Part shown: positions 53,827-62,587 of the stretch, piece after piece
Position numbering within the stretch: position 1 is the stretch's first letter
Layout: each line of letters begins with the position of its first letter
Assembly (NCBI GenBank): GCA_965116445.1
Contig: OZ220688.1
Location: 992,001 to 1,056,000 of the forward strand
Origin: Multivorans sp965116445
Lineage (GTDB): Bacteria > Acidobacteriota > Thermoanaerobaculia > Multivoradales > Multivoraceae
Direction: 5' to 3'
DNA: 64,000 nt
Program-made: the position numbers and the translations under genes
Notes under the pieces: model-generated
The model's input: the letters and a program-made list of their open reading frames with translations, nothing else
Databases searched by the model: none
What the model was told of the DNA's origin: nothing

Positions 53827-53913
53827 TGGTGCCGGAGGTGGGAGTCGAACCCACACGCCCTTTTGGGGCGGGGGATTTTGAGTCCCCTGCGTCTGCCATT
53901 CCGCCACTCCGGC
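53827..53913 (-). tRNA. tRNA-Leu (anticodon CAA)
   Basis: On the minus strand GCCGGAG pairs with CTCCGGC, followed by A and an encoded CCA. The anticodon stem GGGGA/TCCCC closes CTCAAAA, giving CAA. The long variable arm GCCCCAAAAGGGCG is typical of tRNA-Leu. Confidence 0.95.
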
Positions 53914-54066
53914 CTTGGTGGAAACCGCATCTCCGCGGGTGCTGCGACGATGGGGGCGCAGAGTAGCACCGCCACTGAGCAACTTCCAGCCCTGGAACTG
54001 CAAAGTCAGCGCCTGCAAGGACTTAGGGCAACACTCGGGGCTAGGCGCAAATGGGGCGGGAACAGC

Positions 54067-54095
54067 TTGACGTCAGGGGCCCGCTCGGCTACAAT
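54067..54095 (+). promoter_or_regulatory. Promoter of carD
   Basis: TTGACG (54067-54072), 17 bases of spacer, and TACAAT (54090-54095) make the best sigma-70-type promoter in the window. It leaves a leader of about 140 bases before the GTG. The 327-base gap from tRNA-Leu (53914-54240) contains no other recognised feature. Confidence 0.75.
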
Positions 54096-54240
54096 CCGCG
54101 CCCGTTAACTGTGTGGCTGTCCGTAACTTAGGGATAACCAGAACAGCAAACTGGCGGCGGATCTCGGAAGGCTTCGGCGACGTCTGCCGAAGCAAGCGAC
54201 TTGAGCGTGCCAGACGGCGTTTTCGAAATGGGGGTGCAGA

Positions 54241-54756
54241 GTGTTCCGAGTCGGTGAGAAAGTCGTATACCCCAACCACGGCGTAAGCATCGTGGAGCAG
54301 ATTGCTCTGAGCGCCCCGGACGGTGGCGAGAAACAGACCTACTACCACCTGAGGGTCCTGGGGAACGACTCCAAGGTGATGGTGCCCGAGGAGAACCTCG
54401 ACCGCGTGGGCCTCCGACGGCTGGCCAAGGCGCGGGAGATCCGGGATCTGCTGCGGCTGATCGAGGACGGCAACATCGACGTCTACAAGGACTGGAAGGG
54501 GCGCTACAAGCAGAACCTCGACAAGATGCGGACCGGTTCCCTCACTGACGCCGCCCAGGTGCTGAAGAACCTGCGTCTGGTAAGCCAGAAGAAGAGCCTC
54601 TCGTTCCGCGAGAAGAAGATGTACGAGAAGGCGAGGTACTTCATCGTCAGCGAGGTGCTGCATGTCCGGGAGATCAGCGAAGAGGACGCGGAAGTGCTGG
54701 TCGAGAAGGCTCTGACGGGCAGCCTCGAGAAGATCTCCAAGGCCAAGGCCAGTTGA
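54241..54756 (+). CDS. carD: CarD-family transcriptional regulator
   Basis: CarD binds the RNA polymerase beta subunit and stabilises the open complex, often at rRNA promoters. The N-terminal Tudor-like interaction domain begins VFRVGEKVVYPNHGVSIVEQI and includes YYHLRVLGNDSKVMVPEEN. The C-terminal helical DNA-binding part contains LRLVSQKKSLSFREKKMYEKARYFIVSEV. The 171-residue length and GTG start are normal. Confidence 0.94.
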   Translation: MFRVGEKVVYPNHGVSIVEQIALSAPDGGEKQTYYHLRVLGNDSKVMVPEENLDRVGLRRLAKAREIRDLLRLIEDGNIDVYKDWKGRYKQNLDKMRTGSLTDAAQVLKNLRLVSQKKSLSFREKKMYEKARYFIVSEVLHVREISEEDAEVLVEKALTGSLEKISKAKAS

Positions 54757-54841
54757 GGCTCCGCGGCCGCGGCGGTCCCCGCCTCTGAGGCCGCGAGAGG
54801 AATCGGCGGGGAAGTCCAGGCTGCCTGGGCTGATGTAGATC

Positions 54842-55207
54842 GTGACCAAACTGCTCGTCATCCTGATTGCCCTCCTGGTGGCATGGATGTGGGTATCGCG
54901 GATAGTGCGCGGGCTCTTGCGGTCACCGCGTGCCGCGGAGGCCCGCTCGTTCCTGCGCCTGCTCCAGGTGTTGCAGCGATCCGCCGCAGGCTCTTCCGGT
55001 ACGGGCAGGCCGCGAGGCACGGGGGGCGCACGAGGCACGGCCGGCGGTTTCTCGCCCGGGAACCCGCGGGGCAGCCGGAAGACGAATGGGCCAACGGGAT
55101 CGGTGAGTCCGCTGCTCCGATGTGCGCGATGCGGCGTCCACGTGCCTGAAGCCCAGTTGACCGGCGGCGTGTGCGGCGACTGCGCCGGGGAGGATGGGGC
55201 TGGATAG
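54842..55207 (+). CDS. Small membrane protein with zinc-ribbon tail (PP0621-like)
   Basis: This 121-residue protein has an N-terminal membrane segment (KLLVILIALLVAWMWV), a disordered Gly/Arg/Ser linker, and a C-terminal CARCGVHVPEAQLTGGVCGDC with two CxxC pairs that probably bind zinc. This layout matches the PP0621 family of unknown function, which is often near DNA-repair or transport genes. The GTG at 54842 is the start. It overlaps priA by 14 bases. Confidence 0.75.
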   Translation: MTKLLVILIALLVAWMWVSRIVRGLLRSPRAAEARSFLRLLQVLQRSAAGSSGTGRPRGTGGARGTAGGFSPGNPRGSRKTNGPTGSVSPLLRCARCGVHVPEAQLTGGVCGDCAGEDGAG

Positions 55208-57644
55208 CGCCGGCGCGGCCGGCGGCGGGTTTGCCGAAGTCGCGGTGCCGCTGCCTTTGCCCGATCCTCTGACTTACAGCGTACCCGCCCGTTGGAGCGG
55301 CCTGGCCCGAATCGGCGTCCGAGCGCGCGTGCCCGTCGGGAAACGACGGGTCACCGGCTGGATTGTCGGCCTTCCCGGTCGCCCACCGGCTGAGGTCGAA
55401 ACCCAACTGCGGCCGATCGAATCGGTCGTCGATCTGGAACCCGTTCTGCCCGACGACCTGATGGAGATCGCCCGTTTCGCCTCTTCCTACTACGCGGCGC
55501 CGATCGGCGAGGTACTGAGGAACATGATCCCCGGTCGGCTCCCGGGCCGGGGCGACGCGCGTGCCGAACTGACGAACCGCGGCGCACTCCACGACTGCCG
55601 GGATCCGAAGAGTCAGGCTCTGCAACGTCTGCTCCTGGATCGAGGCCGCCTTGCCCTGGCGACGATCTGGGAGGAACTGGGGGAGGCGACCCTTTTCGAT
55701 CGGATCGAGAGCTGGCGCGAGAGTGGCCGAATCCGGCTGTACGAGGCTGGTAGCCGGAGTTCCCGGTACCGGGCGGCCGTCGAACTGCCGGCCGGGGACC
55801 GCGACGCCCAGCTTCAGGCTTGCGGGCGGTCTCCAAAGGGCCGTCTGGCGGTCGAGTACCTGGCCGAACTGAACCGGCCGGCGACACTCGAGGAGCTGCG
55901 TACCCGAACCGGTACTTCGGCGGCGGTCGTCAGGCGCCTGGTACGTCTCGGCGTTCTCCGCTCCTTCACGCAGATCGAGACGATGGATCTGGCCCGTCAC
56001 CGCCTGGCCGGTGACGGCGAGACGAAGCCGATCGAGCTGCGTCCGGACCAGCTCGTTGCCGCCGACGACCTGGTGGCCGCGGTCCGGAGCGGCCAGTTCC
56101 GATCCTGCTTCCTGGGCGGCATGACCGGCTCCGGAAAGACCGAGGTCTATTTGCAGGCGGCTGCTGCGGCGCTGGAAGAGGACCGGTCCGTCATCGTTCT
56201 GGTGCCGGAGATTGCGCTGGTACCGGCGCTCGCGCGGACGCTGAAGCAGCGCTTCGGCGACCGGGTCGCTCTGTTGCATTCGAACCTCGGCAACGCGGAG
56301 CGCCATCAGGAGTGGGAGCGTGTCCGCGGTGGGGAGTGCCGGGTCGTCGTGGGTCCCCGGTCGGCCGTCTTTGCTCCCGTCCGGAACCTCGGCCTGATCG
56401 TCGTCGACGAGGAGCAGGACGCGGCCTACAAACAGGACACGCGTCCGCGGTACAGCGGCCGGGACCTGGCCCTGGTACGGGCACGCTCCTGCGCCGCGAC
56501 CGCCGTACTCGTCTCTGCCACCCCGAGTCTCGAGACCCGGTTGAACGTCGAACGCCGTCGCTATCGCCACCTCCGGCTCACTGCCAGGGTGGGTTCGGGT
56601 TCACTTCCGGAACCGATTCTGGTCGATCTCCGCAGGGAGGCCGGGGGACCCCGCCGTCCGGGGGACGTGACGTTCTCGGCTCTCCTCGTGGACCAGATCA
56701 CCCACAGCCTGGAGCGGGGAGAGCAGGTGATCCTGCTGCGGAACCGCCGCGGCTATTCGCCGCAGCTCCTGTGTCGTGCCTGTGGCGAAAACATGCCCTG
56801 CAAGGACTGCGGCCTGCCCAAGAGCTTCCACCGCCGGGAGCGAAGACTGATCTGTCACTACTGCGGCGTCCGCGAGGAGGCGCCCCGGCTTTGCCCGGAC
56901 TGCGGAGAGGACGCGCTTCAGCCGATCGGCGCCGGCACGGAGAGGGTGGAGGAGGAAGTCCAGGAGCGGTTTCCGGGGGCTGTCGTGGATGTGCTGGACC
57001 GCGACGCGACGCGCCGGGTCGGAGGGCCCGCGGCCGTCCTGGAACGTTTTCGCGGCGGGCGAACGCAGATCCTGATCGGCACCCAGATGGTGTCGAAGGG
57101 CCATCACTTCCCCGACGTTGCGCTTGCCGCGGTGCTTACCGCGGATTCGTATCTCGGGTTCCCGGACTTTCGCGCCGCGGAACGCAGCTACGCGCTGCTC
57201 ACGCAGCTTGCCGGGCGGGCCGGTCGTGGTGAACGGCCGGGCCGCTTCGTGGTCCAGACGTACCATCCGGCCCACTATGCGATTCAGGCGGTGCTCAACG
57301 GCGATGACGAGGCCTTCGCGAGTCATGAGATGAGGTTTCGTCGCGTGTTTCACTACCCTCCGTTCACCCGCATGGTCCAGCTCGTGATCCGCGATCGTGA
57401 TCGGGAACGCGGTTGGCGGCGGATCAGGGAGCTCGCGGAGGCGGCCCGCGCCCATGTGCTGGCCCCTGGGGTGCGCTTTTCGGGGCCCGCACCGGCACCC
57501 TTCGAGCGCCTCAAGGGACAGTGGCGGTTTCAGTTCCTGATGCGCTCCGCCAGCGGCGCCGACGTCCGGCGGTTGGCCCGGGCGATTGCGCCGGCGCCGG
57601 CCGCCGATCTCACGATCGATGTGGATCCCCAGGACCTGATGTGA
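55194..57644 (+). CDS. priA: Primosomal protein N' (PriA helicase)
   Basis: PriA restarts collapsed replication forks. The N-terminal 3'-end binding domain starts VAVPLPLPDPLTYSVP. Walker A is MTGSGKTEVYLQ (about residue 310). The DEAH-like box reads VVDEEQDAAYKQ, with Gln in place of the usual His. Two CxxC pairs follow on each side of a zinc site (CRACGENMPCKDC and CHYCGVREEAPRLCPDC). GTQMVSKGHHFPDV and QLAGRAGRG complete the family signature. The length is 816 residues. It overlaps recJ by four bases. Confidence 0.96.
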   Translation: MGLDSAGAAGGGFAEVAVPLPLPDPLTYSVPARWSGLARIGVRARVPVGKRRVTGWIVGLPGRPPAEVETQLRPIESVVDLEPVLPDDLMEIARFASSYYAAPIGEVLRNMIPGRLPGRGDARAELTNRGALHDCRDPKSQALQRLLLDRGRLALATIWEELGEATLFDRIESWRESGRIRLYEAGSRSSRYRAAVELPAGDRDAQLQACGRSPKGRLAVEYLAELNRPATLEELRTRTGTSAAVVRRLVRLGVLRSFTQIETMDLARHRLAGDGETKPIELRPDQLVAADDLVAAVRSGQFRSCFLGGMTGSGKTEVYLQAAAAALEEDRSVIVLVPEIALVPALARTLKQRFGDRVALLHSNLGNAERHQEWERVRGGECRVVVGPRSAVFAPVRNLGLIVVDEEQDAAYKQDTRPRYSGRDLALVRARSCAATAVLVSATPSLETRLNVERRRYRHLRLTARVGSGSLPEPILVDLRREAGGPRRPGDVTFSALLVDQITHSLERGEQVILLRNRRGYSPQLLCRACGENMPCKDCGLPKSFHRRERRLICHYCGVREEAPRLCPDCGEDALQPIGAGTERVEEEVQERFPGAVVDVLDRDATRRVGGPAAVLERFRGGRTQILIGTQMVSKGHHFPDVALAAVLTADSYLGFPDFRAAERSYALLTQLAGRAGRGERPGRFVVQTYHPAHYAIQAVLNGDDEAFASHEMRFRRVFHYPPFTRMVQLVIRDRDRERGWRRIRELAEAARAHVLAPGVRFSGPAPAPFERLKGQWRFQFLMRSASGADVRRLARAIAPAPAADLTIDVDPQDLM

Positions 57645-59383
57645 CTGTTCCCGAGCAGGGCGTTGGCCGCGAAGAGGCGGTGGAGTGGCTGGAGAAGCCC
57701 GCCCCCGAGGCCACCGGGCGGCTTCTGGCGGCAGGATACGGGCTGCTTGCGGCTCCCCTTGCCCGAAGGGGCGTGAAGACGGAGGCCGAGGCGGAGACGT
57801 TCCTCAGGCCGCATCGCAGTGGCCTGCACGACCCCTTCCTGCTGAGCGGAATGGAAGAGGCGACCGAACGCGTGCTGGCCGTATGCCGGGACCGCGGCAC
57901 GGTAGCCGTCGTGGGGGACTACGACGTGGATGGGGTCAGCGCCTGCGCTCTGCTCACGGCCGTACTGCGCGCCCTGGCTGTCGAGGTTGTTCCGATCATC
58001 CCGAACCGGTTGACCGACGGCTACGGCTTTCAGGTCGCACAGGTGGAGAAGGCGCGACGGGCCGGCGCCTCGTTGATCGTCACCGTGGACTGCGGGACGA
58101 CCTCGAACGAGGCGGTGGAGGAGGCGATCAGGCAGGGAATGGACGTGGTCGTGACGGATCATCACGTTGCCGGAAGCGGTTTTCCGTCCCAGGCGATTCA
58201 GGTCAATCCTCAGCAGGATGGCTGTACCTACCCTTTCCGCCATCTGTGCGGGGCCGGGCTTGCGTTCAAGCTGGCGCAGGCCGTCCTGCGCCGAAGCGGC
58301 CGCGAGGAGCCGCTGGCCGCGCTGTTACGCGTGGCATGCCTCGGGACGATCGCGGATGTCGTTCCCCTGGTGGGGGAGAACCGGGTCATCGCGGCCCTGG
58401 GCCTGCAGGCGTTGGCAAAGGCACGGTCACCGGGGCTCCGGGCCCTGATGCGGGTCTCTCGCGTCGAGGGTGGTGTCTCGTCGACGGAGGTCGCCTTTCG
58501 GCTGGGACCGAGGCTCAATGCCGCCGGCCGACTGGCGAGCGGCGAGCTGGCGCTCCGCCTGTTGCTCACCCGGGACCGGGCCCAGGCCGACCGCCTCGCG
58601 GGCGAGCTCGACTCACTCAACCGGAAACGGCAGGCCGAAGAACGGCGGGTGGTGCGGGAGGCCACGGAACTGTTCTCGGCCGACGAAAGACGGCCCGGGA
58701 TCCTCATGGGCTGGAGCCCCGGATGGCATCGGGGCGTCGTGGGGATTGCCGCCGGCCGCCTCGCCCGCGAGTTCCATCGGCCGGTGATCCTGCTGGGAGT
58801 CGAGGGCGAGACGGGCACCGGCTCAGGTCGCAGCATTCCGGGCCTTGATCTCCACTCGTTCATGACCGGCTTCGAGGGGCGGATGGCGCGATTCGGAGGC
58901 CATCCCCAGGCCATTGGCCTGTCGGTGGACGTGTCCGCATTGCCGGCTCTGAAAGCGGAGATGGAAGAGGCCGCGGTCTGGCCGCCGGAAGTGCTCGTGC
59001 GACGCCGGGAGTATGAACTGGCCCTCTCTCCGGAACAGGTCGAGCCAGGCCTGTTCCGCGAACTCGCGCAGTTGGAGCCACATGGCGAGGCGAATCGCCG
59101 GCCGTTGATTCGGCTGGGCCCGCTGGAACGTAGCGGGCCGGTGCGCGAGTTCGGAAAGGACCACGTCAAGGTGGGCGTCAGGCGAGCCGGAAGGGGCTCC
59201 GGCTCAGGCCGATTCGTCCAACTGCTCGGCTGGGGCTGGCGGAAGCGACTGGCCGAGCTCGATGGCCGCTTCGAAGTGCTCGGGGCCCTGGAATGGGACA
59301 CCTGGGCCGGCGGTCCCGTGGTCAGGGTCGAGGACGCCAGGCAGATCGCCAACGGCTCGGAGACGGCCGCCAGGGCCAAGTAG
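57641..59383 (+). CDS. recJ: Single-stranded-DNA-specific exonuclease RecJ
   Basis: RecJ digests single-stranded DNA 5' to 3' in recombination and mismatch repair. DHH-family motifs are GDYDVDGVSA, VTVDCGTTSNEAV, VVVTDHHV (DHH, about residue 173), GTIADVVPL, and in the DHHA1 domain GTGSGRSIPG and RFGGHPQAIGLSV. The OB domain closes the protein. It is 580 residues from the GTG at 57641, which overlaps the priA stop. The frame is open earlier without conservation. A priA-recJ pair fits fork repair. Confidence 0.96.
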   Translation: MTVPEQGVGREEAVEWLEKPAPEATGRLLAAGYGLLAAPLARRGVKTEAEAETFLRPHRSGLHDPFLLSGMEEATERVLAVCRDRGTVAVVGDYDVDGVSACALLTAVLRALAVEVVPIIPNRLTDGYGFQVAQVEKARRAGASLIVTVDCGTTSNEAVEEAIRQGMDVVVTDHHVAGSGFPSQAIQVNPQQDGCTYPFRHLCGAGLAFKLAQAVLRRSGREEPLAALLRVACLGTIADVVPLVGENRVIAALGLQALAKARSPGLRALMRVSRVEGGVSSTEVAFRLGPRLNAAGRLASGELALRLLLTRDRAQADRLAGELDSLNRKRQAEERRVVREATELFSADERRPGILMGWSPGWHRGVVGIAAGRLAREFHRPVILLGVEGETGTGSGRSIPGLDLHSFMTGFEGRMARFGGHPQAIGLSVDVSALPALKAEMEEAAVWPPEVLVRRREYELALSPEQVEPGLFRELAQLEPHGEANRRPLIRLGPLERSGPVREFGKDHVKVGVRRAGRGSGSGRFVQLLGWGWRKRLAELDGRFEVLGALEWDTWAGGPVVRVEDARQIANGSETAARAK

Positions 59384-59393
59384 ACTCCGGCAC

Positions 59394-61694
59394 ATGGCCA
59401 CCGAGACACCCTCCGGGGCCGACGAAACCCGCCCTTCGCCGGCAACGGACCGCGGAGACTCCGTCTACCGGCCCGGTGGCCGGAGAGACCTGCGCTATGG
59501 ACACCGGCGGCAACTTCGCACCAGATTACTGAGGGCGTTCCTGCTCGTCGTGCTGATTGCCGGCGTCGGCGGGCTTGCCTGGGTCTTTGTCAGTGGACAA
59601 CCCGACGCGACCGCGGTGATCGCCGACGAGACTCTCGAAGAGCCGGCTGTTACGGGGGAGGCCGCGTTGGCGGGCGAGGAGACGGTCCAGCTTAGCGCTG
59701 AGCAATTCGAATCGACACTTGAGCGTGAAGGCGCAGAGGTGTTTCGCATTCGGGGCGCACGCACGAGTTCCGATGACCAGGGCAACGTGCTGCTGAAGGA
59801 GGTCGAGATCGTCTACCCGCGCGGCGACGACGAGTTTCGCCTGCATGCGGATCGTGCGATGTACAACGAGGCGACGAACGCAACCCACCTTGAGGGAGCG
59901 GTCTCTCTCGAGGGAACGAACGGCCTGGTTGTCGACACGGACTGGATGGACCTGGCCGAGGGCGGCATGATCCTGACGGCGGCGCCCGGCAGCCGCTTCA
60001 CGTTCGAGGGCATCACTGCGGTTGGGGACGGACTGCGGGTCGACTTCCGTCGAGAGGTAGCACACCTCAGCGGCGGCGTCAGGGCGACGGGCAGCGCCGT
60101 GACGAGCGAAACGGACTCTTCCCCCCAGCCGCTGGCCCTGACTTCCGAGACGCTGGAGTATCGATGGCGAGAGGGGCGGATGAGGGCTACCGGCGGTGCC
60201 GCGATGGAGTTCGGGCAGTCGCCCGAGCCTCTCTTCCTGGCCGGCGAAACGCTGGAGTACTTTTGGAACGAGGGAACTCTGACCGGCCGGGGTGGAACCA
60301 CGACGCGGTTCGGCGAACTGAACCTCACCGCCCGTTCACTGACGCTCGGTCTGGCAGGAGACGCCGGCGATGCGCTGAAGACACTCGAGGCCCGCGGGGA
60401 GATCGTGCTGCTTGCGCCTCTCGCGAGTGGCGGGCTTCCGGCGGGGGATGCGGATGGGGATGCCGAGAGCTCGACGATGGTCCTGCTCGGCGGTGCGCTG
60501 GATGTCGAATTCGACGCCAACCAACTCCCGAGTCGGTTGCTGCTGAGCGGCCCGAACCGGGGCGGTCCGGGCGTGCTGCGCATCGACTATGGAGATGGAG
60601 GCCGGCGGCGGGTTCGGGCGGAGGTACTCGCCTTCGGCTTTGTCGACGGAGTGCCGTCCGAGTTCGAGGCGCGAAGAAGGGTCGTGCTCGACGAGCAGGT
60701 TCCCCAGCGAAACCAGCCCCTGCGAATCGCTTCGAGCAGGGTCGCCAATGGCCGCTTCGACGACGCCGGCGTTCTGGCGGAACTGGTCCTGGCAGGCAAC
60801 GTGGACCTCACGGATCGGAGCCGCGATCCGGTCCGTGCGCTCGCGGACCGCGCAACGATCGATCCCGTGACCGGACGGGTCGAGTTTCTCGGAGAGCCGG
60901 CGAAGCTCACCGTCGCGGAAGGCGAACTCGAAGCCCCGCGCACGGTGTTCGATCAGACTGCTGCCTGCTCGGAAGCGAGCGGTGGCGTACGAATCACGTT
61001 TCAGGGAGCCGCCGATGGCGAAAGGAGCTCTCTGCCGCTCGCGGGCGCGGACTCGACCAGTGGCCCATCGACGATCCGATCGGAGGAGGCCGTACTCTGC
61101 GAACAGGAGGGCAGCCGTTTCCGGGGGAGTGTCGAGGCGGTTCTCGGGGAGTACCATCTCGCGGCCGCGCAACTGCAGGTCAGCGGAGACCGCAAGCGCC
61201 TCCTGGCGACTGGCGATGTGCGCACGACCTGGCGCGCGGCGCCGGGGCTCGCGCCGGCGGCCGCCGGAGAGTTGGAGGTTGAGACAACTGATGAGGAATG
61301 GCTCGTGGTCTCCGAGCGAATGAGCTTCTCCGAGGACGAGGGCGAGTTGCGCTACAGCGGCGGAACCTCGGCCTCCCTTGGGGACCAGCGGCTGAACTGC
61401 GACGAACTGACCGTCGAAGCTGCGGCTGCGAGCGACGATGCGGAGAACGTCCAGACGCGGGCGCTGTACTGCCTGGGGAACGCGCGGCTCGAGGACCTCG
61501 CACAGTCGGTTTCGGCCCAGGCCGATCGACTCGTCTATCTCGTGGCGGAACGCGTGATTCGGCTCTCCGGCGGCGTCGTCATCGATAAGGGAGGCGATCT
61601 CCTGAGCGGGTCGCGCCTGATCTACTGGCTCGACGAGGGCCGTTACGCGATGGGGCCGTCCGGCGGCACGGCTGCCGGAGTCGGCTACCCGTGA
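59394..61694 (+). CDS. Extended LptC/LptA (OstA-like) LPS-export protein
   Basis: The protein has 766 residues, about four times the size of LptC. One membrane anchor (residues 46-66) precedes a periplasmic region that opens like LptC (RIRGARTSSDDQGNVLLKEVEIVYPRGDDEFRLHADRAMYNEATNATHLEGAVSLEGTNGLVVDTDWMDL). Further OstA-type strands recur: RATGGAAMEFG, LSGGVRATGSAV, LEYFWNEGTLTGRGG, and a C-terminal LIYWLDEGRYAMGPS segment like LptA. It looks like an LptC joined to a long chain of LptA-type units that could bridge the periplasm. It directly precedes lptB with a 4-base overlap, supporting an LPS-transport role. Confidence 0.8.
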   Translation: MATETPSGADETRPSPATDRGDSVYRPGGRRDLRYGHRRQLRTRLLRAFLLVVLIAGVGGLAWVFVSGQPDATAVIADETLEEPAVTGEAALAGEETVQLSAEQFESTLEREGAEVFRIRGARTSSDDQGNVLLKEVEIVYPRGDDEFRLHADRAMYNEATNATHLEGAVSLEGTNGLVVDTDWMDLAEGGMILTAAPGSRFTFEGITAVGDGLRVDFRREVAHLSGGVRATGSAVTSETDSSPQPLALTSETLEYRWREGRMRATGGAAMEFGQSPEPLFLAGETLEYFWNEGTLTGRGGTTTRFGELNLTARSLTLGLAGDAGDALKTLEARGEIVLLAPLASGGLPAGDADGDAESSTMVLLGGALDVEFDANQLPSRLLLSGPNRGGPGVLRIDYGDGGRRRVRAEVLAFGFVDGVPSEFEARRRVVLDEQVPQRNQPLRIASSRVANGRFDDAGVLAELVLAGNVDLTDRSRDPVRALADRATIDPVTGRVEFLGEPAKLTVAEGELEAPRTVFDQTAACSEASGGVRITFQGAADGERSSLPLAGADSTSGPSTIRSEEAVLCEQEGSRFRGSVEAVLGEYHLAAAQLQVSGDRKRLLATGDVRTTWRAAPGLAPAAAGELEVETTDEEWLVVSERMSFSEDEGELRYSGGTSASLGDQRLNCDELTVEAAAASDDAENVQTRALYCLGNARLEDLAQSVSAQADRLVYLVAERVIRLSGGVVIDKGGDLLSGSRLIYWLDEGRYAMGPSGGTAAGVGYP

Positions 61695-62434
61695 CCGACC
61701 GCCCGGCCTCAGGCCACCGCATCCGCACCCGGGATGTGCGGAAGGTCTATCGGGGCCGACCAGTCGTCCAGGACGTGTCGATCGAGGTCGGCCAGGGGGA
61801 AGTCGTTGGTTTGCTCGGACCGAATGGCGCCGGCAAGACGACCACGTTCTACATGGTCGTGGGCCTGACCCGGCCGGATGGCGGCCGCGTCTTCCTCGAC
61901 GACGTCGACATCACCGACCTTCCCATGTACCTTCGTGCGCAGCAGGGCATCAGCTATCTGCCACAGGAGCCTTCGGTGTTCAGGCGGCTTTCCGTCGAAG
62001 GCAACCTCCGTGCGGTGTTTGAGACGCTCGGCCTGGGCCGTGCCGAGCAGCGCCATCGGATCAACCAGTTGATCGGAGATTTCGATCTCGTCGCGGTCCG
62101 GCGCTCGAGAGGGAACCAGCTTTCGGGCGGCGAGCGCCGGCGGCTCGAGATTGCCCGGGCGCTTGCGATCAGCCCCAGCTTCATCCTTCTCGACGAACCG
62201 TTCGCCGGCATCGATCCGATCGCCGTGCTCGACATCCAGGCGATCATTCGACAGCTCCGGGACATGGGTATCGGCGTCCTGATCACGGATCACAACGTGC
62301 GGGAAACGCTGAAGATCACCGACCGGGCCTACATCATCAACGACGGCAGGATTCTTCGTACGGGCACACCGACGGAACTGTCGTCCGATCCGACGGTGAG
62401 AAAGATCTACCTCGGCGCCGAGTTTACGCTCTAG
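61691..62434 (+). CDS. lptB: LPS export ABC transporter ATP-binding protein LptB
   Basis: LptB energises extraction of LPS from the inner membrane. Walker A is GLLGPNGAGKTTTFYM (about residues 44-51), the Q loop is SYLPQEPSVFRRLSV, the signature is LSGGERRRLEIARALA, Walker B is FILLDEPFAGIDPIAV, and the switch His is in VLITDHNVRETL. YLGAEFTL resembles the LptB C-terminus. It is 247 residues from the GTG at 61691. Confidence 0.96.
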   Translation: MTDRPASGHRIRTRDVRKVYRGRPVVQDVSIEVGQGEVVGLLGPNGAGKTTTFYMVVGLTRPDGGRVFLDDVDITDLPMYLRAQQGISYLPQEPSVFRRLSVEGNLRAVFETLGLGRAEQRHRINQLIGDFDLVAVRRSRGNQLSGGERRRLEIARALAISPSFILLDEPFAGIDPIAVLDIQAIIRQLRDMGIGVLITDHNVRETLKITDRAYIINDGRILRTGTPTELSSDPTVRKIYLGAEFTL

Positions 62435-62587
62435 GATCCCGCGCCGCAGCGACGGCGCAAGGTGATACCGTCATCTTGGCATTGGTCTTGCTGGAACGCG
62501 TTGAGGCGGCGCCGGACGGTGGCGGGCTGCCGACGCTTCGAGTTGGACTGGCCCGGCCCCGGGAACCGCTACCGTTCGAACGCGATC

